Source: JAVBLG01 sp031553655
GTDB lineage: Bacteria > Desulfobacterota > Desulfovibrionia > Desulfovibrionales > Desulfovibrionaceae
Length of the DNA: 17,868 nt
Assembly (NCBI GenBank): GCA_031553655.1
Contig: JAVBLG010000004.1
Coordinates: 1-17,868, forward strand
Reading direction: 5' to 3'
The translations under genes and the position numbers were made by a program. Positions within the stretch are counted from its first letter, which is position 1; every line of letters begins with the position of its first letter. The notes below the pieces were generated by a model, which worked only from the letters and a program-made list of their open reading frames with translations, was not told the DNA's origin and made no database searches. Below are positions 6,240 through 12,480 of the stretch, one piece after another.

Positions 6240-7691
6240 ATGGGTCATCCTACTATTTATCCCACCGGAGTCACTCTGTACAAGCCGGAAAAATGCTGGA
6301 GCGGCTTCACCATTTTCCAGGCCCAAGAACTTGGGGCCGTGCTTATGGACATGAACGGTCGCGAAGTGAATGTGTGGAAAGGCGTGCTGGGCATGCCAAA
6401 TAAAATTTTTCCCGGTGGTTACCTGCTTACCAGCCGTGGACGCCGCAGCGGCAAATACAGCGTGCAGGACGGGTTGGATCTTGTGCAGGTGGATTGGGAC
6501 GGCAATATCGTATGGAAATTCGATAAAACCGAATTTATTGAAGATCCGGGAACAGCCGGACGCTGGATGGCCCGCTACCACCACGATTTCCAGCGCGAAG
6601 GCAACCCCGTGGGCTATTACGCTCCGGAAATGGAACCGCGCGCTGACGGCGGAAACACCCTCATTCTGGCCCATCGCAATGTGTACAATAAAGACATAAG
6701 CGACAAACAACTGCTGGACGACCTGATTATTGAGGTAGACTGGGACGGCGACATAATCTGGGAATGGTCCTGCCATGAGCATTTCCGTGAATTCGGCTTC
6801 CGCGAAGGCCCAAAAAACACCTTGGCCCGCAACCCCAACTACCGCCCCACCCAGCCCGAAGGCATGGGCGACTGGATGCACATCAACTCCATGTCAGCGC
6901 TTGGCCCCAACAAATGGTTCGACGCGGGCGACGAGCGCTTCCATCCCGATAACATCATCGTGGACGGCCGCGAAGCCAACATTACCTTCATTATCAGCAA
7001 AAAAACCGGTAAAGTCGTGTGGAAAATAGGCCCCGATTACGACAGCACGCCTGAACTTAAGGCCATGGGTTGGATCATCGGCCAGCATCACTGCCACATG
7101 GTTCCGCGCGGCCTGCCCGGTGAAGGTAATATTCTCATTTTCGACAACGGCGGCTGGGGCGGATACGACATCCCCAACCCCGGATCACCCACAGGGGTCA
7201 AGGCCGCCTTGCGCGACTATTCCCGTGTGCTGGAAATAGACCCGGTCAGCTTGAAAGTGGTGTGGAAGTACACCCCCGAAGAAGCCGGTTTTCTCGCGCC
7301 CATGGACTCCAACCGCTTTTACAGCCCCTTCATCAGCGGCATGCAACGCCTGCCCAACGGCAATACCCTGATCACCGAAGGCTCCGACGGTCGAGTGTTC
7401 GAGGTAACGCCGGGCCATGAAATAGTGTGGGAATTCATTTCGCCTTACAGGGGCAAGCATGTGCCCATGAATATGACCTACCGCGCCTATCGCGTTCCCT
7501 ACGAATGGGCGCCCCAGGCCGGCAAACCGGCGGAAACGCCTGTCGAAGCTCTAGACGTTTCCACTTTCCGCGTGCCCGGTGCGGCCAAAATGGGCGACAG
7601 GGCCAAAGAAGTGACCGTGGAAGGCTGCGAGCCTTACGGCGGCAGTAATGCTCTGTGTGTGGCTTCAATGGAAGACGACGGAGACAAGTAA
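6240..7691 (+). CDS. Arylsulfotransferase (ASST)-like beta-propeller enzyme, no signal peptide
   Basis: 483 residues. Six repeats end in the strand pattern x-[IV]-[VI]-W-[KE], with Trp at 46, 92, 174, 261, 342 and 397, as expected of the six-bladed propeller of PAPS-independent aryl-sulfate sulfotransferases. These enzymes move sulfate between phenolic compounds through a sulfo-histidine. Candidate catalytic histidines are His114/115 (RYHHDF), His214 (DWMHINS) and His283/284/286 (GQHHCHM); I could not align them to the characterised enzyme. The protein starts MGHPTIYPTGVTLY without a Sec or Tat signal, unlike periplasmic E. coli AssT, so it is probably cytosolic. The ATG has AAGGAG at 7 nt spacing. 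A glutaredoxin-like gene and an SLC13 permease follow. Arylsulfotransferase function is a family inference; other propeller functions are possible. Confidence 0.78.
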   Translation: MGHPTIYPTGVTLYKPEKCWSGFTIFQAQELGAVLMDMNGREVNVWKGVLGMPNKIFPGGYLLTSRGRRSGKYSVQDGLDLVQVDWDGNIVWKFDKTEFIEDPGTAGRWMARYHHDFQREGNPVGYYAPEMEPRADGGNTLILAHRNVYNKDISDKQLLDDLIIEVDWDGDIIWEWSCHEHFREFGFREGPKNTLARNPNYRPTQPEGMGDWMHINSMSALGPNKWFDAGDERFHPDNIIVDGREANITFIISKKTGKVVWKIGPDYDSTPELKAMGWIIGQHHCHMVPRGLPGEGNILIFDNGGWGGYDIPNPGSPTGVKAALRDYSRVLEIDPVSLKVVWKYTPEEAGFLAPMDSNRFYSPFISGMQRLPNGNTLITEGSDGRVFEVTPGHEIVWEFISPYRGKHVPMNMTYRAYRVPYEWAPQAGKPAETPVEALDVSTFRVPGAAKMGDRAKEVTVEGCEPYGGSNALCVASMEDDGDK

Positions 7692-7701
7692 AACAATATT
7701 T

Positions 7702-7819
7702 CCTTCGGGCGCTAAGGCAGCGAAACGCCAAAACAACCCGCCCCGCGCGCAAGCCCGGACCGTCTCCACTCGCCCGCATCCGGGCTGTTCCCGGCGGCGC
7801 GGCTTGGAGCGCCCGAAGG
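7702..7819 (+). repeat. Long-range 12-bp inverted repeat enclosing a nested hairpin
   Basis: CCTTCGGGCGCT (7702-7713) and AGCGCCCGAAGG (7808-7819) are perfectly complementary. Inside, AGCCCGGA (7752-7759) and TCCGGGCT (7779-7786) make a perfect 8-bp stem, and more GC-rich complementary pieces flank it. The element fills the 149-bp space between the arylsulfotransferase-like stop and the ribosome-binding site of the next gene. No T-run follows, so it is not a classical terminator. It is probably a structured intercistronic RNA or a mobile palindromic element. Confidence 0.6.
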
Positions 7820-7840
7820 TAAAATTATTACGGAGAAAAA

Positions 7841-8395
7841 ATGAGCATAACCCTCTATACCGCGCCCGACTGCCTGCGCTGCAAAATAGTCAAAAGCTGG
7901 CTGGAAAAAAAGGGCATGGCCTATAGTACCGTAGATTTTAAAGCTGACGCCTCCGCTTTCAATGCCTTTTACCGCGCGAAACGGCCGTTTATCTATCGCA
8001 ACCCGGAAGGCGTGGAGTTTCCCCTGTTCGACGACGGCGAGACTGTAAAGCAGGGCACGGGCGAAATCATCGCCTACCTGCAAGCCGGAAACGCCATGGA
8101 ATGCTGCGTAACCCGCAGCGATTTGCTGCACGGCTGGATTTCCGGGATGTATCCCTCACGCTGCCCTCAAAATTTGAACGATGAGTTTGAAGAGCTGGCG
8201 CGACATATGGCCGAGGGCGGGCTGAAACTGTGTTTGCGCGTGGACGGCCGCAACCCCGATCTGCTTGAAAAACTGATTGACGCGGTCGACAAGGTGGAAG
8301 TGGAAATTCCGGTTTCCGGGCAATCCTCGGGCGCGCCATCGCCCGAAGATCTGGGCCGCACCCTGGCTCTGGCGCGGCGCGCGGCGGCGTCCTGA
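7841..8395 (+). CDS. Glutaredoxin-like protein with extra C-terminal domain
   Basis: 184 residues. Residues 1-83 look like a glutaredoxin: strand-start MSITLYTAPDC with redox pair C11-L-R-C14, then a helix, and a C-terminal EFPLFDDGETVKQGTGEIIAYL segment. Residues about 90-165 form a second domain that I do not recognise with certainty. The stretch ELARHMAEGGLKLCLRVDGR-NPDLLEKLIDAVDKVEVEIP resembles the second half of the barrel of radical-SAM activating enzymes. No CxxxCxxC cluster motif is present, so it would be a non-catalytic relic. Free cysteines are at 88, 89, 108 and 131. GGAG precedes the ATG. It is probably cytosolic, and its stop codon lies 8 bp from the SLC13 start, so the two are translationally coupled. 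The partner is unknown. Confidence 0.72.
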   Translation: MSITLYTAPDCLRCKIVKSWLEKKGMAYSTVDFKADASAFNAFYRAKRPFIYRNPEGVEFPLFDDGETVKQGTGEIIAYLQAGNAMECCVTRSDLLHGWISGMYPSRCPQNLNDEFEELARHMAEGGLKLCLRVDGRNPDLLEKLIDAVDKVEVEIPVSGQSSGAPSPEDLGRTLALARRAAAS

Positions 8396-8403
8396 GCCAG
8401 CCC

Positions 8404-9687
8404 ATGATCATTTTCCTTGCCCTTACCGCCTGGGCTGTATGCGCCTGGGCCCTGGACACTCTTAATGAAATCGCCGTGGGCCTGCTGCTGCCCTGCCTGT
8501 ATATTCTGCTGTGCGGAGTTAGTTCACGCGTGGTGTACTCGCCCTGGTTATCCGATGTGCCCATGCTGGTGATAGGCGGCTTTATTCTGGGCAAAATCAT
8601 GCACGACACGGGCCTGGGGCGGCGTATAGCTCTGGGCTGCGTATGCGCCATGGGCGGCAGCTTCACCGGGGCTTTATGTGGAATGACCATTGGCGCGGCC
8701 ATAGTGTCGCCTTTGGTCCCGGCCATTATGGGCAAGGCGGCCATTTTCTGCGCGGTGGCCATAAGCCTGTGCGAAGCCCTGGATTTCAAACCCAAAAGCA
8801 GGGAAGCCTCAGCCGTTCTGCTGGCCACGGCCGTGGCCGTGGGTTCAACCAAGCTATGCTACCTCACCGGGGGCGGAGATCTGGTGTTGGGCATGCAGCT
8901 GGCTGACAAGGTGATGGGCACAAAAACCACCTGGATGGAATATGCCTTGCACAACTTCCTGCCCGGTATGCTTTATGCGGCCATGTCGCTGGCTATCGTG
9001 CTGGTGGTACTGCGCTCGCCCGCGCAAAGAAGCGATATGCATCGTACAGTAAAGGAAAAGTTCATGGAACTCGGCCCCATGAGCGACGAGCAGAAGCGTG
9101 CCCTGCTGCTTTTGATTGTAACCTTGCTGTTATTGGCCACCGACAAACTGCACGGAGTAAATGCGGGCATAGTGCTGACAGTCATCGCAACAGTGTCCTT
9201 TATGCCGGGCATGGCCCTTATGGACAGCGCCAAGGTGGGCAAGGTCAACTTTGCCCCGCTGTTCTTCATCATGGGCTGCATGTGCATTGGCAGCGTGGGC
9301 GGTTTTCTCAAAGTTACCGACTGGTTGGCCGGGTTGGTGATGCCGCTGTTTTCCGGTATGGGAACCACAATGGCCGGTCTGTGTTCTTATGTGGTAGGCG
9401 CAGCGGCAAATTTTCTGCTCACCCCGCTGGCGGCCACCACTACCCTCACCTCGCCCATGACCGCGCTGGGCATGCAGTTACAGATTGACCCCAGAATCCT
9501 GTATTACGCCTTCCAGTACGGCCTGGATAATATACTGTTCCCTTACGAGTACGCCCTGTATCTCTACTTTTTCAGCAGCGGCTACATCAGCTTCAAGAAC
9601 ATGATTATGGTTATGGCGGTACGCATGGTATTGACGGCGGTATTTATCACCTTTGTGGCTGTGCCGTACTGGCGCATGGTTCTATAA
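8404..9687 (+). CDS. SLC13/DASS-type anion permease, copy 2
   Basis: 427 residues and about 10-11 membrane segments, clearly paralogous to the permease at 2101-3501. Shared blocks include DTGLGRRIAL / KTGLARRLAL, MGGSF, CEAL, REAS / REGS, YLTGGGDL / FLTGGADL, HNFLP and FPYEYA. The Ser-Asn-Thr loops of classical DASS transporters are replaced by PAIMGKAA at 106-113 and NFLLTPLAA at 336-344, in the same way as in copy 1. The N-terminus is about 39 residues shorter than copy 1, roughly one membrane helix. No good ribosome-binding site precedes the ATG. Translation probably depends on coupling to the glutaredoxin-like gene 8 bp upstream. The substrate is unknown; context suggests an anion handled by the arylsulfotransferase-like enzyme. 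Confidence 0.82.
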   Translation: MIIFLALTAWAVCAWALDTLNEIAVGLLLPCLYILLCGVSSRVVYSPWLSDVPMLVIGGFILGKIMHDTGLGRRIALGCVCAMGGSFTGALCGMTIGAAIVSPLVPAIMGKAAIFCAVAISLCEALDFKPKSREASAVLLATAVAVGSTKLCYLTGGGDLVLGMQLADKVMGTKTTWMEYALHNFLPGMLYAAMSLAIVLVVLRSPAQRSDMHRTVKEKFMELGPMSDEQKRALLLLIVTLLLLATDKLHGVNAGIVLTVIATVSFMPGMALMDSAKVGKVNFAPLFFIMGCMCIGSVGGFLKVTDWLAGLVMPLFSGMGTTMAGLCSYVVGAAANFLLTPLAATTTLTSPMTALGMQLQIDPRILYYAFQYGLDNILFPYEYALYLYFFSSGYISFKNMIMVMAVRMVLTAVFITFVAVPYWRMVL

Positions 9688-9718
9688 TGGCTTTATAATC
9701 ATAAGCAAAGAGGCGATT

Positions 9719-10411
9719 ATGAGACTGCACGACGATGAATTTGTGCGCACCAGCGCCGTGCTGCCCGCCTGGGAAAATTTGCTCCACCTGGGAAGAACCG
9801 CCAAATACGCCAGAGGTGCGGCGGTGTTCCGCGCCGGAGACGAAGTGAATTCGTTGTACTACATCATAAAGGGCGAAGTACGCATGGAGCGGCTGCACCT
9901 GGATGGAACGGAAAAAACTTACTGGTATATCGGCAAGGGGTGCGTTCTGGGCGAGGCCCCGTTATTCCACCGCAAGCCTTCGCGGTTGAGCGCTCTGTTG
10001 CACACTCCCGGCGAAATATGCGCCTTCCCGCGTGAAACGCTGCTGCGGCACATTTTTCCACAATATCCGGAACTGGCTGAAGACATGTTCCGCAACATGG
10101 CCTGCAAAATACGCGTGCTCACCAATCAGATCGCCACACTGTCCATGGACGATCTGGAAGTACGTATATGCAAATACCTGCAATTACACATACAGCGAAA
10201 TTCCAAGGGTGAATTGATCTCCAGGCCCACCCTGAATCAGCAGGGCTTGGCCAATCTGCTGGGCGTGCATCGGGTAACCTGCAACCGGGTGCTGCGCGGC
10301 CTTGAACGGGCCGGAGTAATATCAGAATTCTGCCGTGATGCCATACACATTTTAAATGAAGAAGCCTTTCAGCAACGACTTGAAGGTTTTGAGGCGACCG
10401 TAAAAAACTAG
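9719..10411 (+). CDS. Crp/Fnr-family transcriptional regulator, copy 2
   Basis: 230 residues from the ATG at 9719, chosen for the AGAGG site 5 nt upstream and for agreement with copy 1. The effector barrel includes LYYIIKGEVRMERL and WYIGKGCVLGEAPLF (about 68-83), the block most like copy 1. The winged helix has NQQGLANLLGVHRVTCNRVL (about 173-192). The shared V-H-R-[IV]-T core of both recognition helices suggests similar DNA sites. There is no four-Cys FNR cluster. Cys75 and Cys151 match Cys71 and Cys149 of copy 1. It starts 31 bp after the permease stop, as the last gene of the plus-strand module, so it may regulate that module. The effector is unknown. Confidence 0.87.
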   Translation: MRLHDDEFVRTSAVLPAWENLLHLGRTAKYARGAAVFRAGDEVNSLYYIIKGEVRMERLHLDGTEKTYWYIGKGCVLGEAPLFHRKPSRLSALLHTPGEICAFPRETLLRHIFPQYPELAEDMFRNMACKIRVLTNQIATLSMDDLEVRICKYLQLHIQRNSKGELISRPTLNQQGLANLLGVHRVTCNRVLRGLERAGVISEFCRDAIHILNEEAFQQRLEGFEATVKN

Positions 10412-10456
10412 ACCGTGTGGTCACGAGCGAAAAAGCGCGCGTGACCACACGGTCTA
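10409..10456. terminator. Shared terminator between convergent genes
   Basis: A perfect 17-bp inverted repeat (10409-10425 and 10440-10456) that begins TAGACCGTGTGG on either strand, with a short inner 3-bp extension and an AAAAAG loop. Each outer end is the TAG stop codon of one of the two convergent genes. On the minus strand a run of six T follows directly (10407-10402), a strong intrinsic terminator for the exporter. On the plus strand only AAATTATA follows, so termination of the regulator message is less certain. Confidence 0.82.
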
Positions 10457-11044
10457 AATTATATGCACAATAGACAAGGCGCTATACAGCAGGGCGACGG
10501 CCATGGCAATGTTGAAAGGTCTGTGCCAAGCCCGCAACAGATTCTGGAAAGCCGATCCGCACACCCCCCACACATTCACGCAAACCAGATTTATCAATGC
10601 GGCCGCGAGCGAATATAAAAAAAAGCCTAAAATGGAATCCACAGCGGGCACTATAAAGGCCGAAGCCACGGTAAGACCATAAAGTAACACTTTAATATTG
10701 GCAAATTGAAGCACAAATCCGGCCGAAGCCGAACCGGCCCGATCGTTGGCCTCATTTCCTTCAGAGGGGCGGCTTGTGGCCACCTTAAAGGCTAACCAGG
10801 CAATATATACGGCCCCGCACCATTCTAGAACCGGCTGTACCTGGGGTGCAAATTCCCGCACTCCGGCATTGAGCCAACAGCAACCCAAAATAATCAGGAA
10901 AAAACCCGAGCACACTCCCAGGGAAAACCGAAGGGCGCGCCCATAGCCATAATTCATGCCGTGTGACATGGCCAGAATATTGTTGGGGCCGGGGGTAATA
11001 GCCGTCACCAGTGAATAGGTGAAAAAGGGCCATACGTTCAACAT
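10454..11044 (-). CDS. LysE/RhtB-family exporter, EamB-like (cysteine/O-acetylserine efflux)
   Basis: 196 residues from the ATG at 11044, chosen because GGAG stands 6 nt before it and the N-terminus then lines up with the family. An earlier ATG at 11056 lacks a ribosome-binding site. Six hydrophobic segments and the family signature SLVTAITPGPNNILAMSHG at about 11-29 are present. The block FVLQFANIKVLLYGLTVASAF closely resembles, from memory, the E. coli cysteine/O-acetylserine exporter EamB. The likely role is efflux of cysteine or a related amino acid across the inner membrane. It is divergent from an XRE-cupin regulator, a common pairing for this family. Another amino acid substrate cannot be excluded. 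Confidence 0.82.
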   Translation of the reverse strand: MLNVWPFFTYSLVTAITPGPNNILAMSHGMNYGYGRALRFSLGVCSGFFLIILGCCWLNAGVREFAPQVQPVLEWCGAVYIAWLAFKVATSRPSEGNEANDRAGSASAGFVLQFANIKVLLYGLTVASAFIVPAVDSILGFFLYSLAAALINLVCVNVWGVCGSAFQNLLRAWHRPFNIAMAVALLYSALSIVHII

Positions 11045-11057
11045 GACTCGCTCCATG

Positions 11058-11092
11058 GCTGACTAATTTGTTTGCATATAAACAAAGTCAGC
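11058..11092. promoter_or_regulatory. 35-bp imperfect palindrome just upstream of the exporter start
   Basis: GCTGAC-taa-TTTGTTT-gcatat-AAACAAA-GTCAGC. Both the inner 7-bp arms (11067-11073, 11080-11086) and the outer 6-bp arms (11058-11063, 11087-11092) are complementary, with only a TAA bulge. It sits 14-48 bp before the exporter ATG. It could be the operator of the neighbouring XRE-cupin regulator or a leader hairpin. Confidence 0.5.
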
Positions 11093-11136
11093 AGATTAAA
11101 ATTAAGCCACTCTTGCACTGACGCTCTCCTTGCGGC

Positions 11137-11158
11137 TTGCGTGCCGCATGGCATGCAA
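11137..11158. promoter_or_regulatory. Near-perfect palindrome in the exporter/regulator control region
   Basis: TTGCGTGCC (11137-11145) and GGCATGCAA (11150-11158) are complementary except one G/T position, around a GCAT centre. It lies 18 bp upstream of the -35 box of the regulator promoter, a suitable place for an operator serving both divergent genes. Confidence 0.38.
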
Positions 11159-11175
11159 AGCGTGCGCTATAGTGT

Positions 11176-11204
11176 TTGACAAAAAATATTCCAAAACATA
11201 TAAT
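11176..11204 (+). promoter_or_regulatory. Perfect consensus sigma-70 promoter
   Basis: TTGACA (11176-11181) and TATAAT (11199-11204) are separated by exactly 17 bp, matching the consensus at all 12 positions. The predicted start near 11211 gives a leader of about 100 nt before the regulator ATG. Such a strong promoter in front of a regulator gene is usually held in check by a repressor. Confidence 0.75.
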
Positions 11205-11251
11205 TAAAATTACGCGCGTTTTTTAAAGGAAAAATTTGGATGTAGCAAACT

Positions 11252-11280
11252 TTTACACTCCCTTTCGTGCGTTATATTAT
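11252..11280 (+). promoter_or_regulatory. Second predicted promoter for the XRE-cupin regulator
   Basis: TTTACA (11252-11257), 17 bp, TATTAT (11275-11280), five of six in each box, with a start predicted near 11287 and a leader of about 28 nt. It lies inside the leader of the consensus promoter upstream, so the gene may have tandem promoters. Confidence 0.5.
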
Positions 11281-11314
11281 ACATGCGTGCAGTATAAAGC
11301 ACAAGAGATTTTAT

Positions 11315-11878
11315 ATGGAAAATATCAGTGCGGCCATTGGCGTAAATTTGCGCCGCCTGCGTGACGAACGCCGTCTGAGTTTGGACCAGACCGCCAAATT
11401 GTCCGGAGTCAGCAAAAGCATGCTGGGGCAGATAGAGCGCGGCGAAGCCAGCCCCACGGTTAACACCGTATGGAAAATAGCCCTGGGCTTCGGGGTACCT
11501 TTCACAGCGCTGTTGCGCGCTCCAAGACCGGACGTCAGTGTAAGAAAATATGAAGATATAACGCCGGTTCTGGAAGATGGAGGCCGCTATCGGCTTTTCA
11601 TGTACTTTATGCATGAAGCCGGGCGGGAGTTTGAGGTATGCGCGGCCGATGTGGACCCCGGCGGAGGCATTTCCGCCCAGGGGCACGGGCCGGATGTGGA
11701 AGAATATGTAATTGTAACTCAGGGCGAGCTTACCCTAACTCTTGATCAGCAGCACGTGTTGCGGGCCGGGGACAGCATGCGCTTTCCCGCTCACGGACCA
11801 CACGCATATCGCAACAACAGCGTGGAACTCTTGCGCTTCACAATGATTATTCACTACGCCAATTCCGAATTCAGATAA
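11315..11878 (+). CDS. XRE-family helix-turn-helix regulator with C-terminal cupin
   Basis: 187 residues from the ATG at 11315. An upstream in-frame start at 11267 would overlap the -10 region of the second promoter and adds residues outside the domain. Residues about 7-61 are an XRE/Cro-type helix-turn-helix (LDQTAKLSGVSKSMLGQIER, then SPTVNTVWKIA). Residues about 108-180 are a small cupin barrel (PGGG, HGPDVEEYVIVTQGELTL, GDSMRFPAHGPHAYRN) with His124, Glu129, Glu130 and His163 available as metal or ligand contacts. Regulators of this layout often sense amino acids or small acids and control a neighbouring LysE-type exporter. Here the exporter is divergent at 10454-11044. The ribosome-binding site is poor (AAGAGA). 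Confidence 0.85.
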   Translation: MENISAAIGVNLRRLRDERRLSLDQTAKLSGVSKSMLGQIERGEASPTVNTVWKIALGFGVPFTALLRAPRPDVSVRKYEDITPVLEDGGRYRLFMYFMHEAGREFEVCAADVDPGGGISAQGHGPDVEEYVIVTQGELTLTLDQQHVLRAGDSMRFPAHGPHAYRNNSVELLRFTMIIHYANSEFR

Positions 11879-11954
11879 AAACTGTCCAATGCGGCGCGGT
11901 GCGGCGCACATATTCTAATTGTTTGCCTTCTTGTTTTGCGGCACAAAAGCGATG

Positions 11955-12000
11955 GCGTATTCGGCCCGGCAGGCGCAGTTGCCTGCCGGGCCGAATACGC
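11955..12000 (+). terminator. 20-bp perfect stem-loop after the regulator
   Basis: GCGTATTCGGCCCGGCAGGC (11955-11974) and its exact complement (11981-12000) enclose a 6-nt GCAGTT loop. It starts 76 bp after the regulator stop and ends 33 bp before the zinc-ribbon ATG. No T-run follows on the plus strand. On the minus strand a T4 follows after a few bases. It probably ends or protects the regulator transcript; the missing T-run lowers certainty. Confidence 0.6.
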
Positions 12001-12033
12001 AAGCTAATATAAATATCACCAGGAGATTAAAAA

Positions 12034-12333
12034 ATGAAATGCCCTGTATGCAAAGAAGTCAATCTGACCATCAGCGAACGTCAGGGAGTGGAAATAGACT
12101 TTTGCCCGCAATGTCGGGGAGTTTGGCTGGATCGCGGAGAGCTGGATAAAATACTGGATCGCTCGGGTGGCGCGCCCGCGCAAGCGCCGCATCAAAGCCA
12201 GGAATATTCCGGGCACGGGCAATACCCCAACAGTCACAACAGCCACAGCGGACATAGCGGACATAGCCACAACAACTACGGGCATGGCCATAAAAAGAAA
12301 GAAAGTTTTCTCAGCGATCTCTTCGATTTCTAA
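12034..12333 (+). CDS. Small TFIIB-type zinc-ribbon protein with His-rich tail
   Basis: 99 residues. The N-terminal ribbon has two CxxC knuckles, C3-P-V-C6 and C24-P-Q-C27, followed by RGVWLDRGELDKIL, the hallmark of the bacterial zf-TFIIB family of small proteins. Residues about 50-88 are low-complexity and rich in His, Ser, Gly, Asn and Gln (repeats of SHNSH, HSGHSGHSH and GHGHKKK), which suggests metal buffering or binding. The protein ends with an acidic-hydrophobic LSDLFDF. AGGAG stands 8 nt before the ATG. It is a single gene between a stem-loop and the convergent toxin gene. The function of the family is not known. Confidence 0.82.
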   Translation: MKCPVCKEVNLTISERQGVEIDFCPQCRGVWLDRGELDKILDRSGGAPAQAPHQSQEYSGHGQYPNSHNSHSGHSGHSHNNYGHGHKKKESFLSDLFDF

Positions 12334-12480
12334 AAAACCTTCCCACCGCACACCCCGGCGCAATTCGTCTTCCATTTGATACACAAGATACAAGACAGCC
12401 GAAACGCGCATTGAACCAGCCGCCGGGGTAAATGCATATACTCGCCAAGCCGGTTTCAAAAAAGTCCGACCGGAACAACT

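Noticed and set aside
6219..6881. A 220-residue open frame antisense to the arylsulfotransferase-like gene
   Set aside because: The opposite strand encodes a protein with six regular propeller repeats and a good ribosome-binding site. This frame is its antisense shadow.
8067..8852. A 261-residue open frame on the minus strand across the glutaredoxin-like and permease genes
   Set aside because: It spans two recognised plus-strand genes and its Arg/Pro/Ser-rich composition is typical of antisense frames in GC-rich DNA.
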